This document shows, one piece after another, positions 9,469-18,597 of a DNA stretch of 64,000 nucleotides. The stretch is from Mesorhizobium caraganae (GTDB taxonomy: Bacteria > Pseudomonadota > Alphaproteobacteria > Rhizobiales > Rhizobiaceae), in contig NZ_JAFCGY010000001.1 of NCBI RefSeq assembly GCF_016836705.1, positions 558,001-622,000 on the forward strand, in the 5' to 3' direction. Under the pieces are notes generated by a model. It did not search any database and was not told where the DNA came from. It saw nothing but the letters and a program-made list of their open reading frames with translations. Both the position numbers and the translations under genes were made by a program. Each line of letters starts with the position of its first letter. The stretch's first letter is position 1.

Positions 9469-10914
9469 TCAAAACGGATAGTGCTGGTTCGGATCCTCGA
9501 TGGTCAGCCAGCGCAGGTCGGTGAATTCGGCGATCGAGGCCTTGCCGCCGAAGCGGCCATAGCCCGAACCCTTCACGCCGCCGAACGGCATCTGCGCCTC
9601 GTCGCCGACGGTCGGGCCGTTGATGTGGCAGATGCCGGCCTCAATGCGCGCGGCGACCGCCATGGCACGGCGGATGTCGCGGCTGAAGACGGCCGAGGAG
9701 AGGCCGTATTCGGTGTCGTTGGCGACGCGCACAGCCTCGTCCTCGCCATTGACGCGGATCACCGGCTTGACCGGCCCGAAGGATTCTTCGGCGTAGACGC
9801 GCATGGAAGGCGTGACATGGTCGAGCAATGTTGCCTCGACCACGGTTCCGGTTCGCTTGCCGCCGGCCACCAGCTTGGCGCCCTTGGCGACGGCGTCGGC
9901 CACCAGTTCTTCCATCTTGTCGGCGGCCTGGCTGCTGATCAGCGAGCCCAGCACGACATGGCCGCGCGGGTCGCCCGCGGGCAGTTGCGAAGCGCGGGCG
10001 GCGAGCTTGGCGACGAATTCGTCGGCGATCTTTTCATCGACGACCAGGCGTTCGGTCGACATGCAGATCTGGCCCTGATGCATGTAGGCGCCGAAGGCTG
10101 CCGCATTGACCGCGGCGTCGACGTCGGCATCGTCGAGCACGACGAGCGGCGCCTTGCCGCCGAGTTCGAGCAGCGCCGGCTTCAGGTGCTTGCCGGCGAG
10201 TTGGGCGATGATCCGGCCGACCTTGGTCGAACCGGTGAAGTTGACGCGCCTGACCGCGGGATGCGCGACCAGCGTCTCGACGATTGCCGCCGCATCCTTG
10301 GGATCGTTGGTGACGACATTGATGACGCCCTTGGGCAGGCCGGCCTCGACCAGAACCTGGCCGATCAGCCGGTGCGTGCCCGGACACATTTCAGAGGCCT
10401 TCAGCACCACGGTGTTGCCGCAGGCGATCGGCATGGCAATGGCGCGAGTGCCGAGGATGACCGGTGCGTTCCACGGCGCAATGCCGAGGCACACACCGGC
10501 CGGCTGGCGGATCGCCATGGCCAGCGTGCCGGGCTTGTCGGAGGGGATGACCTCGCCCGAAATCTGCGTCGTCATGGCGGCTGCCTCGCGCAGCATCCTG
10601 GCGGCGAGCATGACGTTGAAGCCGGCCCAGGGACCGGTGGCGCCGGTCTCTTCCATCATCAATTTGGTGAATTCGCCGACCTTGGAATCCATCACATCGG
10701 CCGCCTTGGCGAGCAGTGCGCGGCGCTCGCCCGGACCGGTCTTCGACCAGATTTTGAAGGCGGCGGCCGCGGCTTCGACCGCAGCGTTGGCATCGGTTAC
10801 GCTGGCGGCTGCTGCGCGCGTCGCCAGCTTGCCGGTGAACGGGTCCATCCGCTCGTAGGAGGCAGCACCCGACGCATCCCGTTTGTCGCCGTCGATCAGA
10901 AGTCCGATGTCCAT
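9469..10914 (-). CDS. NAD(P)-dependent aldehyde dehydrogenase, vanillin/coniferyl aldehyde type
   Basis: The 481-residue enzyme oxidises an aldehyde to its acid. It has the glutamate motif ELGGKAPLVVL, the nucleophile Cys in HQGQICMSTERLVV, and the usual C-terminal oligomerisation segment. The MHQGQICMST form is common in vanillin- and benzaldehyde-dehydrogenase-like members. The ATG at 10912-10914 has GGGAG upstream. It is the last gene of the minus-strand importer operon, 37 bases after the SDR. With that SDR it could turn coniferyl-type alcohols into acids that feed protocatechuate; the substrate is inference. Confidence 0.85.
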   Translation of the reverse strand: MDIGLLIDGDKRDASGAASYERMDPFTGKLATRAAAASVTDANAAVEAAAAAFKIWSKTGPGERRALLAKAADVMDSKVGEFTKLMMEETGATGPWAGFNVMLAARMLREAAAMTTQISGEVIPSDKPGTLAMAIRQPAGVCLGIAPWNAPVILGTRAIAMPIACGNTVVLKASEMCPGTHRLIGQVLVEAGLPKGVINVVTNDPKDAAAIVETLVAHPAVRRVNFTGSTKVGRIIAQLAGKHLKPALLELGGKAPLVVLDDADVDAAVNAAAFGAYMHQGQICMSTERLVVDEKIADEFVAKLAARASQLPAGDPRGHVVLGSLISSQAADKMEELVADAVAKGAKLVAGGKRTGTVVEATLLDHVTPSMRVYAEESFGPVKPVIRVNGEDEAVRVANDTEYGLSSAVFSRDIRRAMAVAARIEAGICHINGPTVGDEAQMPFGGVKGSGYGRFGGKASIAEFTDLRWLTIEDPNQHYPF

Positions 10915-10951
10915 TGTTTTCTCCCTCGCTCGCCGTCGAGCGTCGCAAAAT

Positions 10952-11737
10952 TTAAAAGCCGAGCACCTCGGCGTTGATCGATGCTTCAAGGCCGCCATCA
11001 ACCGGCACGTTGGCGCCGTTGACCCAGCGTGCGCCGTCCGAGCACAGGAACAGCACGACAGGCGCGATGTCGCCCGAGGTGCCGGCGCGTCCGACCCGGG
11101 CGATGTCGCTGTCGACGCGGGCGTCGCCGAGCACAGTGCGGAACTGTTTCAGGATCGGCGTCTCGACCGGGCCGGGGCTGACCGCATTGACGCGGATGCC
11201 GCGGCTCCTGAACTGCTCCTGATGCGCGGCGCGCTGGGTCCACAACAGAAGCAGTTCCTTGGAGACGGGGTAGCCTTCCTCGTTCTTCACCTGATGGTCG
11301 GCGACCACTTTGGCGACATCGGGAAAGCCCCCGATGCCGACCATCGACGCCGCGCGGTTGAGGTTGGCGCGCCAGCCATAGCCGGCGGTCGAGGCGACGT
11401 TGACGATGGCGCCGCCTTCGCGAAGCTTTGGCGCGAGACCTTCCGAAAGCGCGCGCAGACCGTAGAAGTTGACCGCCAGCGTCGACACCGCGCCGGTGTT
11501 GCCGGAGAGGCCGGCGACGTTGCAGAGCGCGTCGATGCGCTGCGGCAGGGATGCGACGAGATCATCGACGCCGGCCCTGGACGAGATGTCGGCCTTGACG
11601 AAGCCGCCGACCGGTGCGGCCGGCTCGCGCACGTCGACGCCGATCACATCTGCGCCGAGCTGGCCGGCAAGTTCGGCCGTTCGGGCACCGATGCCGGAAG
11701 CGACACCGGTGATGAGGATGGTCTTGCCGAACAGCAT
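10952..11737 (-). CDS. SDR oxidoreductase, coniferyl-alcohol-dehydrogenase-like
   Basis: The 261-residue short-chain dehydrogenase has the cofactor motif TGVASGIG, an active-site tyrosine in EGYPVSKE and the segment NAVSPGPVETPIL. The long insert before the Tyr and the ending WVNGANVPVDGGL resemble CalA-type coniferyl-alcohol dehydrogenases. An overlapping GTG at 11741-11743 is an alternative start; ATG 11735-11737 has AAGG seven bases upstream. It follows the permease gene with almost no gap and precedes the aldehyde dehydrogenase. A two-step alcohol to acid oxidation is the likely joint role. Confidence 0.8.
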   Translation of the reverse strand: MLFGKTILITGVASGIGARTAELAGQLGADVIGVDVREPAAPVGGFVKADISSRAGVDDLVASLPQRIDALCNVAGLSGNTGAVSTLAVNFYGLRALSEGLAPKLREGGAIVNVASTAGYGWRANLNRAASMVGIGGFPDVAKVVADHQVKNEEGYPVSKELLLLWTQRAAHQEQFRSRGIRVNAVSPGPVETPILKQFRTVLGDARVDSDIARVGRAGTSGDIAPVVLFLCSDGARWVNGANVPVDGGLEASINAEVLGF

Positions 11738-11739
11738 GG

Positions 11740-12805
11740 TCACGCCTTCTCCCGCTGTGCCGTGGTTTCGTGCGACGCTGCCGCCGTGTCCGCATCACCG
11801 GTGTTTGCCGGCAGCCTGACGCGGTAGCCGACCGGCAGCAGCCGTATGCCAAAACGCTCCTCCAGTGCCCCCCACAGGCCGCGCGGCAGGAACAGCGAAA
11901 ACAGCACGGCGGTTGCGCCGAGGCCGATCAGATACCAGACGCCGGTGCCGCCAAACCAGGTCTCGATGAGGAAGAACAGTAGTGCGCCGAGAATTGCGCC
12001 TTCGAAGGTGCCAATGCCGCCGACCAGCACCATAAAGATCATGTAGGCGGTCCACTGGACATTGAAGTAAGTCTTCGGCTGGAAGGTGATCGACGTCGCC
12101 AGCCACAGCGCGCCGGCAATGCCGATGCCGAAGGCGGCGAGCACGAACAAAAAGCCGCTTGGTGCCAGTGACGCGTACGCCGACCGAAGCGGCGGCCTCC
12201 CCATTGTCCCTGATGGCGCGGATCGCAGCGCCGGTGCTGCCGCGCAGCAGGCCGAACAGGATGGCAAGCAGCGCCGTCATCGCGGCCAGCGCCAACCAAT
12301 AGATCGTCGCCCGCCTGGCGCCGACTTCATAGACGTTGAGCGAAATCAGCGATGTCCCGGTTTCGCCTTGCACCAGCCGGTCGAGATTGACCAGGAGATG
12401 GGTGAGCGCGGCGATGACCCACATGCCGATAGCGAACTCGCCATTCCTGAGCCGCAGCATGAACAGTGACATCGGCCAGGAGATCGCGCCGACAATGATC
12501 GCCGAGACGAACAGCGAGGCGAACGGGTTGAGGCCGGCATCGGCCAGGCGAATGGCGAAGTAGGCGCCGAGGCCGAAGAACACTTGTTGTCCCACAGAGA
12601 CCAGGCCGCCGAAGCCGGCCAGCGCATTCCACATCGCAGCCAGGATCACATAGATGAACAAGGCCGTCATGCGGTCAACCGCGCCGGCTGACAGGAAGTG
12701 CGGCGCAACGGCGAGCAGCGCGATGATCACGACGACCGCGATCGCCGAGATACGCGAAGCAGGTGTGCCGCGCTCGATCACGGGGGAGGTCGAAACTGCG
12801 CTCAT
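11740..12805 (-). pseudogene. LivM-type ABC permease, frameshifted
   Basis: From the ATG at 12803-12805 the frame encodes a normal LivM-like membrane protein up to VGVRVTGTKRLF, then runs into an arginine-rich nonsense frame. The expected continuation, starting FVLAAFGIGIAGALW and ending near 11740, is open in the next frame. Removing one T from the T5 run (A5 at 12149-12153 on the plus strand) restores a 354-residue protein with the expected membrane helices and length. It is either a true inactivating mutation, a slippage site or a sequencing error. It overlaps the LivH stop by four bases (ATGA). Confidence 0.85.
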
Positions 12806-13698
12806 GTCGTCTTCCTCGCGGGCAGGCGCACCAGGCCACGCAGGCCAAGGCCGGACGTGGAGAGCCGGATGAACAACACGATCAGGAAGGCGACATGGCC
12901 GCCGATGAGGAAGCCTTGCGGATGCACCTGCGCGCCGAGCGTCTGGGCAAGCGCCAGCACGATACCGCCGAGAAGTGTGCCCCACAGCGAGCCGGCGCCG
13001 CCGATCACCGCCGCCTCGAAAGCGAACAGCAATTGCGGTGCGCCGGTATAGGGATCGAAGGTGGCGCGCATGCCGAGAAAGGCGCCGGCAAGACCGACGG
13101 TGACCATGGCGATGGCCGCTGCAAGCGCGCTGGCGCGGCGCGCATCGACGCCGACGAGGCCAGCGGTATCAGGATCTTCCGAGGTGGCGCGGATCGAACG
13201 GCCGAGCCTGGTGCGGGTCAGGAACAGCTGCAGCCCGCCAAGCATGACGACAGCTGCAGCGAACATGATCACGGCAAGTTTGCCGACATAGATGCTGCCC
13301 GGCCATTCCCAGGAATCGTAGGACAGGCTGCCGATATAGGGCGCCAGCGAACGTGTGTCGGCGCCGAATTGCTCGAACAGCGCATTGTCGATGACGATGG
13401 CGAGGCCGAAGGTGGTGAGGATCGGCAGCAGCGCGCCGCCGCGGGCGCTGCGCTCGAGCAGGAAACGCTGCAGCACCCAGCCGATCGCCGCCATCAGCGG
13501 CAGGACGATGAGCAGGCCGACGAAAGGCGAGATGTGGAAGCGCGAGGCGAGCCACCACAGCGCATAGGCCGAGAATACGGCAAGGCTGCCATGCGCGAGG
13601 TTGATGATGCGCATCACCGAAAACATGAAGGAGAGGCCGCAGGCGATCAGCGCGTAGTAGCCGCCGAGCAGGATGCCCTGGACGATCTGGTTGCTCAT
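12802..13698 (-). CDS. LivH-type ABC transporter permease
   Basis: The 298-residue inner-membrane protein has about eight hydrophobic helices and the family segments YYALIACGLSFMFSVMRIIN and LPILTTFGLAIVIDN near the N-terminal half, and VIGGAGSLWGTLLGGIVLAL near the end. It is one of the two permeases of a branched-chain-amino-acid-type (HAAT) importer. The ATG overlaps the LivF stop by four bases and the next permease start overlaps its stop by four. PcaQ-regulated HAAT importers (pcaMNVWX) are linked to protocatechuate in Sinorhizobium; the same role is inferred here. Confidence 0.9.
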   Translation of the reverse strand: MSNQIVQGILLGGYYALIACGLSFMFSVMRIINLAHGSLAVFSAYALWWLASRFHISPFVGLLIVLPLMAAIGWVLQRFLLERSARGGALLPILTTFGLAIVIDNALFEQFGADTRSLAPYIGSLSYDSWEWPGSIYVGKLAVIMFAAAVVMLGGLQLFLTRTRLGRSIRATSEDPDTAGLVGVDARRASALAAAIAMVTVGLAGAFLGMRATFDPYTGAPQLLFAFEAAVIGGAGSLWGTLLGGIVLALAQTLGAQVHPQGFLIGGHVAFLIVLFIRLSTSGLGLRGLVRLPARKTT

Positions 13699-14423
13699 GC
13701 GGGAACACTCCCGGCGCTTTTCCTGTGCAGGCCGAAATAGGCCTTCGTCACCTCGTCGCGCGACATGCCTTTGCTCGGGCCTTCCAGCGCGACGCGCCCT
13801 TCGAGCATGCAGATGACTTTATCCGAGACCGAGAGCGCGCGGTTGAGATCCTGTTCGACCAGGATGATCGTCGTGCCGGAGCTGATCAGTCCTTGCAGCG
13901 AAGCGTAGACGCGGTCGACCACCAGCGGCGACAGGCCGAGCGAGACCTCGTCGAGCAGCAGCAGTTCGGGGTTGCTCATCAGGGCGCGGCCGATGGCCGT
14001 GGCCTGCTGCTCGCCACCGGAAAGATGCCCGGTCTTGGCATGGCGGCGTGGCTTGAGGTTGGGAAAGGTGTCGAGCACTCGTTCCACGCTCCAGTCGCCG
14101 GGCCGGCCGGCGGTCTTGCCAAGCAGGAGGTTCTCTTCGACGGTCATCTGCACGAACAGTTTTCGTCCCTCGGGCACCAGTGCGACACCCATGCCGACGC
14201 GCTTGTGCGACGGCACGCCGGTGATATCGGCGCCATCCAGAAGCACGCGGCCGGCCGTCGGCTGATGCGCGCCGGCGATTGCTCTCAGCAGCGTCGTCTT
14301 GCCGGCGCCATTTGCGCCGACCAGCGCCAGCGTTTCGCCGCGCTCGATGCTGAAGCTGACGCCACGCACTGCCTGCAGCAAGCCGTGCCGGACAACAAGG
14401 TTTTCTACCGCTAGCAGGCTCAT
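13695..14423 (-). CDS. LivF-type ABC ATPase
   Basis: This 242-residue ATPase has Walker A GANGAGKT near residue 36, the signature LSGGEQQ near 135 and Walker B ELLLLDEVSLGLSP. It is the second nucleotide-binding subunit of the HAAT importer. The ATG at 14421-14423 overlaps the stop of the LivG gene by four bases. The glutamine before the signature and the H-loop are in normal positions, so it looks functional. Confidence 0.9.
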   Translation of the reverse strand: MSLLAVENLVVRHGLLQAVRGVSFSIERGETLALVGANGAGKTTLLRAIAGAHQPTAGRVLLDGADITGVPSHKRVGMGVALVPEGRKLFVQMTVEENLLLGKTAGRPGDWSVERVLDTFPNLKPRRHAKTGHLSGGEQQATAIGRALMSNPELLLLDEVSLGLSPLVVDRVYASLQGLISSGTTIILVEQDLNRALSVSDKVICMLEGRVALEGPSKGMSRDEVTKAYFGLHRKSAGSVPA

Positions 14424-15157
14424 TTCGGGCCTCCACCGAGATAGGCGCGCACGACTTCCGGGTCGGCCATCACCGTTTGCGGCTCGCCGTCGGCGATGAT
14501 CTTGCCGGCATCCATGCAGATCAGCCGCTCGGCCACCTGCAGCAGAATGTGGACAATGTGCTCGATCCAGACGATGCCGATCTTGCGCCGGCGTAATTCC
14601 TTGATCGTATCGACAAGTTCGCTCGCCTCGCCATCGGTCAGGCCGCCGCCGATCTCGTCGAGCAGAAGCAGCGTCGGTCTCACCGCAAGCGCGCGGGCGA
14701 GTTCCAGCCGCTTGCGGTCGAGCAGGCCGAGCGTCTCGGCGCGCCGGTTGGCGACGCCCAGCATGCCGCACAGTTTCAGTGACGCCAGCGCCTCCTCATA
14801 GGCTTCGTCGCGGCCGAGACCGGCGCCATGCGATGCGGCGACGAACACGTTCTCGAACGTGGTCATGCCACTGAACGGCTTCGGCACCTGGTGCGTGCGC
14901 ACCAGGCCGAGACGACAGCGGGCCGTGGCCGGCAGCGCCGTCACGTCGCCGTCCCTAAAGGCGACGGTGCCGGCACTCGGCGGAAAGGCGCCTGAAAGGA
15001 CGCTGAGCAGCGTCGTCTTGCCGGCGCCGTTCGGCCCGACGATGCCGATAGCCTCGTCGGCATTCATGGCAAAGTCGATGTCGTCGAGCACCACCAGCGC
15101 GCCAAAGCGCTTGTGGATGCCGGCGGCGCTGAGGATCACGTTTGCTGAACCGTCCAC
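14420..15157 (-). CDS. LivG-type ABC ATPase
   Basis: The roughly 245-residue ATPase has Walker A GPNGAGKT and Walker B TLLLLDEIGGGLTDGE. Its signature is LGLLDRKRLELARAL, in which LSxGQ is replaced by LGLLD, a known LivG-like variation. GTG at 15155-15157 is chosen because GGGGA precedes it; a TTG at 15182-15184, overlapping the binding-protein stop, would add nine residues. It pairs with the LivF subunit encoded downstream. Confidence 0.85.
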   Translation of the reverse strand: MDGSANVILSAAGIHKRFGALVVLDDIDFAMNADEAIGIVGPNGAGKTTLLSVLSGAFPPSAGTVAFRDGDVTALPATARCRLGLVRTHQVPKPFSGMTTFENVFVAASHGAGLGRDEAYEEALASLKLCGMLGVANRRAETLGLLDRKRLELARALAVRPTLLLLDEIGGGLTDGEASELVDTIKELRRRKIGIVWIEHIVHILLQVAERLICMDAGKIIADGEPQTVMADPEVVRAYLGGGPK

Positions 15158-15180
15158 GATGCGATCCCCGCAACCGTCGA

Positions 15181-16480
15181 TCAACCGTTATACGGCTGGA
15201 GCTTGGCCTCGACCGGCACCTTCGGGTCGGTGGCATTCTCGGTCACGACATAGTCGAGCGGGAACTTGGCTCCTTCCTTGGCGGCCACCCATTGTGTGCC
15301 GATGATCGGGCCGGGCGAGACATTGGCGACCGGGCCGCTGGTGAAGTCGACCTTGCCGATCATGGTCTCGGTGTTGAGCGTGCTCAGCGCCTTGGCGACC
15401 GCCGCCTTGTCCTTGGCGTCGGCGCTCGCCTTCAGGGCTTCGAAGCCGGCGTCGAGCAGCGACATCGAGGCGCCGAGCTGCTGCGTCCACTGCTTGCCGC
15501 TTGCCGCCTCGTAGCCATCGGCGAGTTCGGTGCCGGAGATACCGGTCAGCGGCGATTTGTAGGGGAAAGCCTTGTGCCAATAGGCGGCGCTCGAAATCTT
15601 CATGCCAAGATCGCCGAGCGCCTCGATGTCCGAGGGGAACAGGCCGGTCTTGGCGACCTGGGCGATCTTGATCTGCCGGGTCAGACCCTGCTGCGCGGCC
15701 TGGCGCCAGAAGGCGGCGAAGTCGGGCGGGATCGGGAAGGAGTTGAAGATCTCGACGCCTTCCTGCTTGAACAGCGCGATCTGCGAGGAATAGTCGGTGG
15801 TGCCGGTCTCATAGGCGCCGGGATCGACGATGATGAAACCCTGCTTGGCCAGCAGCGGCGCCAGATGGGCGCGGATGGCATTGCCGTCGGCGTCGTTTGG
15901 GATACATGACGCCGACCTTCTTGTTGGTCTCGATCAGGTTCCACTGCGAGATATAGGCCTTGAAGAATTCGCCGACGCCGAAGCCGAAATGATAGGTCCA
16001 TCTGAAAGGCGAGGGCGCGCCAGGCTTGGCGCCGCGGCCGAAATACCAGGCCTCCCAGGGCATGACGGTGGAGAGGCAAGGCACGCCGGCGGCTTCACAG
16101 GCATCGGCGACCGGGTTGATGACCTCCGGCGTGGACACGGCGAGCATCAGGTCGATCGCCTGGTTGTTGATCAGGTCCTTGGCGAGCTGGCCGGCGCGGG
16201 ACGGATCCGACTGGGTGTCCTGGTCGACGATCTCGACGCTGTATTTCTTGCCGCCAAGCTCGATGCCGTTGGCCAGAGCCTTGCGGGCGAGGTCGAGCAC
16301 ATAGCCGTCGGTCTCGCCGAAGCCGGCGAGCGGGCCGGTGCGCGGGCTGACGAAGCCGACCTTCAGCGTGTCGGCAGCTTGCGCGAAAGCCTTGCCGCGG
16401 CTGAGCGCAAGGGCTGCGCCGCCGGCGAGAGATGTGGCGATGAACTGGCGCCGCGAGACGCCGGATTTGTTTGAGGTCAT
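15181..16480 (-). pseudogene. Branched-chain-type ABC substrate-binding protein, frameshifted
   Basis: The ATG at 16478-16480, preceded by GGGAGGAA, opens a protein with a twin-arginine signal (SRRQFIATSLAGG) and a Peripla_BP_6 fold. After KVGVMYP the frame turns to arginine-rich nonsense. The expected NDADGNAIRAHLAPLL lies in the next frame, which stays open to the stop at 15181. Deleting one base in the TTT at 15896-15898 (AAA on the gene strand) restores 432 residues, a normal length. It corresponds in position to PcaM-like binding proteins for protocatechuate; that substrate is inferred from the shared PcaQ-type promoter. Confidence 0.87.
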
Positions 16481-16657
16481 GCTGATATTCCTCCCTTTCC
16501 TGACGGTGCCTGGAGGGACCGCCGGCCTGCTCAAAATCGGTGCCGCCCGTCGTTCAGATCGGATATGCCCCGGCTGGCTTTGAGGCGGCAGCGGAACGCC
16601 GCCAATGCCGGCAAACGGCACGATTTCGATCCTCCCATTGCCACAGTGCCTTAGGTG

Positions 16658-16708
16658 TTTGGTTTGGTAAAATGATATTTTGCGGTTTTTTATTAACCCT
16701 GGGGTTAC
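16658..16708 (-). promoter_or_regulatory. PcaQ box and promoter of the importer operon
   Basis: Read toward the importer, GTAACC-N4-GGTTAA (16693-16708) matches the published PcaQ consensus ATAACC-N4-GGTTAA with one difference. It is followed by an AT-rich block at 16658-16684 identical over 27 bases to the block in front of pcaD. Box and promoter have the same order and nearly the same spacing in both places. The 16481-16657 leader holds no gene. Confidence 0.75.
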
Positions 16709-16776
16709 GAGAATTGCCCATTCACACAGATCTGTAGGACTGATCTGCTCGCTACGCTCACGCGAGGACGACTGCC

Positions 16777-17694
16777 TCAGCCGCCTCGGCTGGCTGCCTC
16801 GCGGATGGTTTTCAGCAGGATGGCGAAGGCCGGCGAGGGGGCCGTGTCGGTGCGCATCGTCAGCCCGACAGGTCCCTTGGTCTCTTCGGTGTTGACCGGC
16901 AGAGCGACGAAGGCGCCGCTGGAGATTTCATTGGCGACGACGCCGGTCGAGATGATCCAGACGGCATCGCTTTGCCGCAGGAAGGCGCGGCCGAAGGAAT
17001 CCGAGACGGTCTCGATTTCGGTCGCCGGCGCGGTCATGCCATTGGTGATGAACAGGCGGTCGACGAACGGGCGGATGACCGATTCCCGGGTCGGCATCAG
17101 CACCGGGAACTCATCGAGGCGGGCGAAGATGTCCTGGCCGGGCTGCGCCAAGGGGTGGCCGGCCCGCACCACGAACAGAACCTGTTCGGAATAGAGATGC
17201 TCGAAGAAGAAGCCAGTCATGTTTTCCGGCGCCGCCAGCCGGCCGACAACAAGATCGAGCGCGCCGACGCGCAACTGTTCGAGCAGCACGGCATTCTCAC
17301 CGGTGACGATCTTGATCGCCGCTCCCGTATTTTCACTCAGGAACAGACTCATGGCGAGCGGCATGACCCTGGCCGACACTGTGGGCAGCGCGCCGATGCG
17401 GATCGGATGGCGGTTGATGGCGCCGTCCTGGCGGACGGAATCGACGCCACGCTTCAAGGCGGTGATCGCCGTGCCGGCATGACCGAGGAAGATTTCGCCG
17501 AGTCGTGTCACCCTGATGCCGCGACCGTCGCGTTCGACGACGGCGATGCCGAGTGCCTCTTCCAGTTCGCGCAGCGTCTTGGTCACCGCCGGCGGACTGA
17601 CGTGAAGAAAGTCGGCCGCCCTCGCCACGCTGCCTTGCCGCGCTACCTCAAGGAATGCCTGCAGGTGACGGAACCTTATGCGGCTTTCGGACAT
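16777..17694 (-). CDS. pcaQ: LysR-type regulator PcaQ
   Basis: The 305-residue LysR protein has an N-terminal helix-turn-helix (GSVARAADFLHVSPPAVTKT, about residues 20-39) and a type 2 periplasmic-binding-like effector domain. It is transcribed away from pcaDCHGB, as in other rhizobia, where PcaQ activates that operon with beta-carboxy-cis,cis-muconate or a later intermediate as inducer. The ATG at 17692-17694 follows GGGAGG by eleven bases. The ribosome site lies inside the PcaQ box at 17702-17717, so binding there should also affect its own expression. Confidence 0.9.
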   Translation of the reverse strand: MSESRIRFRHLQAFLEVARQGSVARAADFLHVSPPAVTKTLRELEEALGIAVVERDGRGIRVTRLGEIFLGHAGTAITALKRGVDSVRQDGAINRHPIRIGALPTVSARVMPLAMSLFLSENTGAAIKIVTGENAVLLEQLRVGALDLVVGRLAAPENMTGFFFEHLYSEQVLFVVRAGHPLAQPGQDIFARLDEFPVLMPTRESVIRPFVDRLFITNGMTAPATEIETVSDSFGRAFLRQSDAVWIISTGVVANEISSGAFVALPVNTEETKGPVGLTMRTDTAPSPAFAILLKTIREAASRGG

Positions 17695-17701
17695 GGTTCT
17701 C

Positions 17702-17752
17702 GTAACCTCCCAGTTAATGAAACGGCGCAAAATATCATTTTACCAAACCAAA
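17702..17752 (+). promoter_or_regulatory. PcaQ box and promoter of the pca operon
   Basis: GTAACC-N4-AGTTAA at 17702-17717 differs from the PcaQ consensus ATAACC-N4-GGTTAA at two positions. Nine bases later the 27-base block 17726-17752 repeats exactly, in opposite strand orientation, the block before the importer operon. It lies 35 bases before the pcaD start and overlaps the pcaQ leader, so it can serve both divergent genes. Confidence 0.75.
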
Positions 17753-17787
17753 TGCCTTGTGCAATGTGAACACGGAGGATCGAAATC

Positions 17788-18597
17788 GTGCCATTTGTCA
17801 ACATTGGCGGCATCACGCTCCACCATCGCAACTTCAAGGCGAATGGGGACGCGCGGCCAGTCGTGTTTATCAATTCGCTCGGTACCGACTTCCGCATCTG
17901 GGACGAAGTGGTGTCTGACTTGAACGCTGACATGCCCTTGCTGGTTTACGACAAGCGCGGCCACGGTCTTTCCGACATTGGCGGCATCAGCTCGATTGAC
18001 GATCATGTCGATGATCTCTCCGGCCTCATCGATCATTTCGGGCTGACCGATGTCGTGCTTTGCGGTCTGTCGGTCGGCGGCCTCATCGCGCAAGGGTTCT
18101 ATGCAAGGCGCCCCGACATCGTCGAAGGTCTCATCCTGTGTGACACGGCGCACAAGATCGGTACCGCCGACAGCTGGAACACCCGCATAGCAACCGTCGA
18201 AAGCAAGGGCATCCAGGCCATCGCCGACGCCGTGCTTAAATTGTGGTTCACCCCGGCCTTCCACACGGACCGGATCGCCGAGCTTGACGGCTACTGGAAC
18301 ATGATGACCCGGCAAGCCGTCGCCGGTTATGTCGGCACCTGCGCCGCAGTGCGCGACGCCGATTTCACCGAGGTCGCTCAGGCTATCACGGTGCCCACGC
18401 TTTGCGTCGTCGGCGACCAGGACGGCTCGACGCCGCCGGACCTGGTTCGCTGGCTGGCCGAACTCATTCCCGGCGCGCGCTTCGAGATCATCCGGGATGC
18501 CGGCCACATTCCTTGCGTCGAGCAGCCCGGTGCGCTGACCGCCCTGATCCGAGAATTTCTCGCGTCGCTTCCTCAGAGAAAGCAGATCCATGGATGA
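17788..18597 (+). CDS. pcaD: 3-oxoadipate enol-lactonase
   Basis: The 269-residue alpha/beta hydrolase opens beta-ketoadipate enol-lactone to beta-ketoadipate. The triad is visible: Ser in CGLSVGGLIAQG near residue 94, Asp in GDQDGSTPP near 213 and His in DAGHIPCVEQ near 241. The start is GTG with CGGAGGA upstream. It is the first gene of the pca operon and overlaps pcaC by eight bases. In rhizobia pcaD also leads the PcaQ-controlled operon. Confidence 0.93.
   Translation: MPFVNIGGITLHHRNFKANGDARPVVFINSLGTDFRIWDEVVSDLNADMPLLVYDKRGHGLSDIGGISSIDDHVDDLSGLIDHFGLTDVVLCGLSVGGLIAQGFYARRPDIVEGLILCDTAHKIGTADSWNTRIATVESKGIQAIADAVLKLWFTPAFHTDRIAELDGYWNMMTRQAVAGYVGTCAAVRDADFTEVAQAITVPTLCVVGDQDGSTPPDLVRWLAELIPGARFEIIRDAGHIPCVEQPGALTALIREFLASLPQRKQIHG

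Noticed and set aside
9481..10977. Long plus-strand open frame opposite the aldehyde dehydrogenase
   Set aside because: It mirrors the codon pattern of the real gene, is rich in Arg, Asp and His and has no family features.
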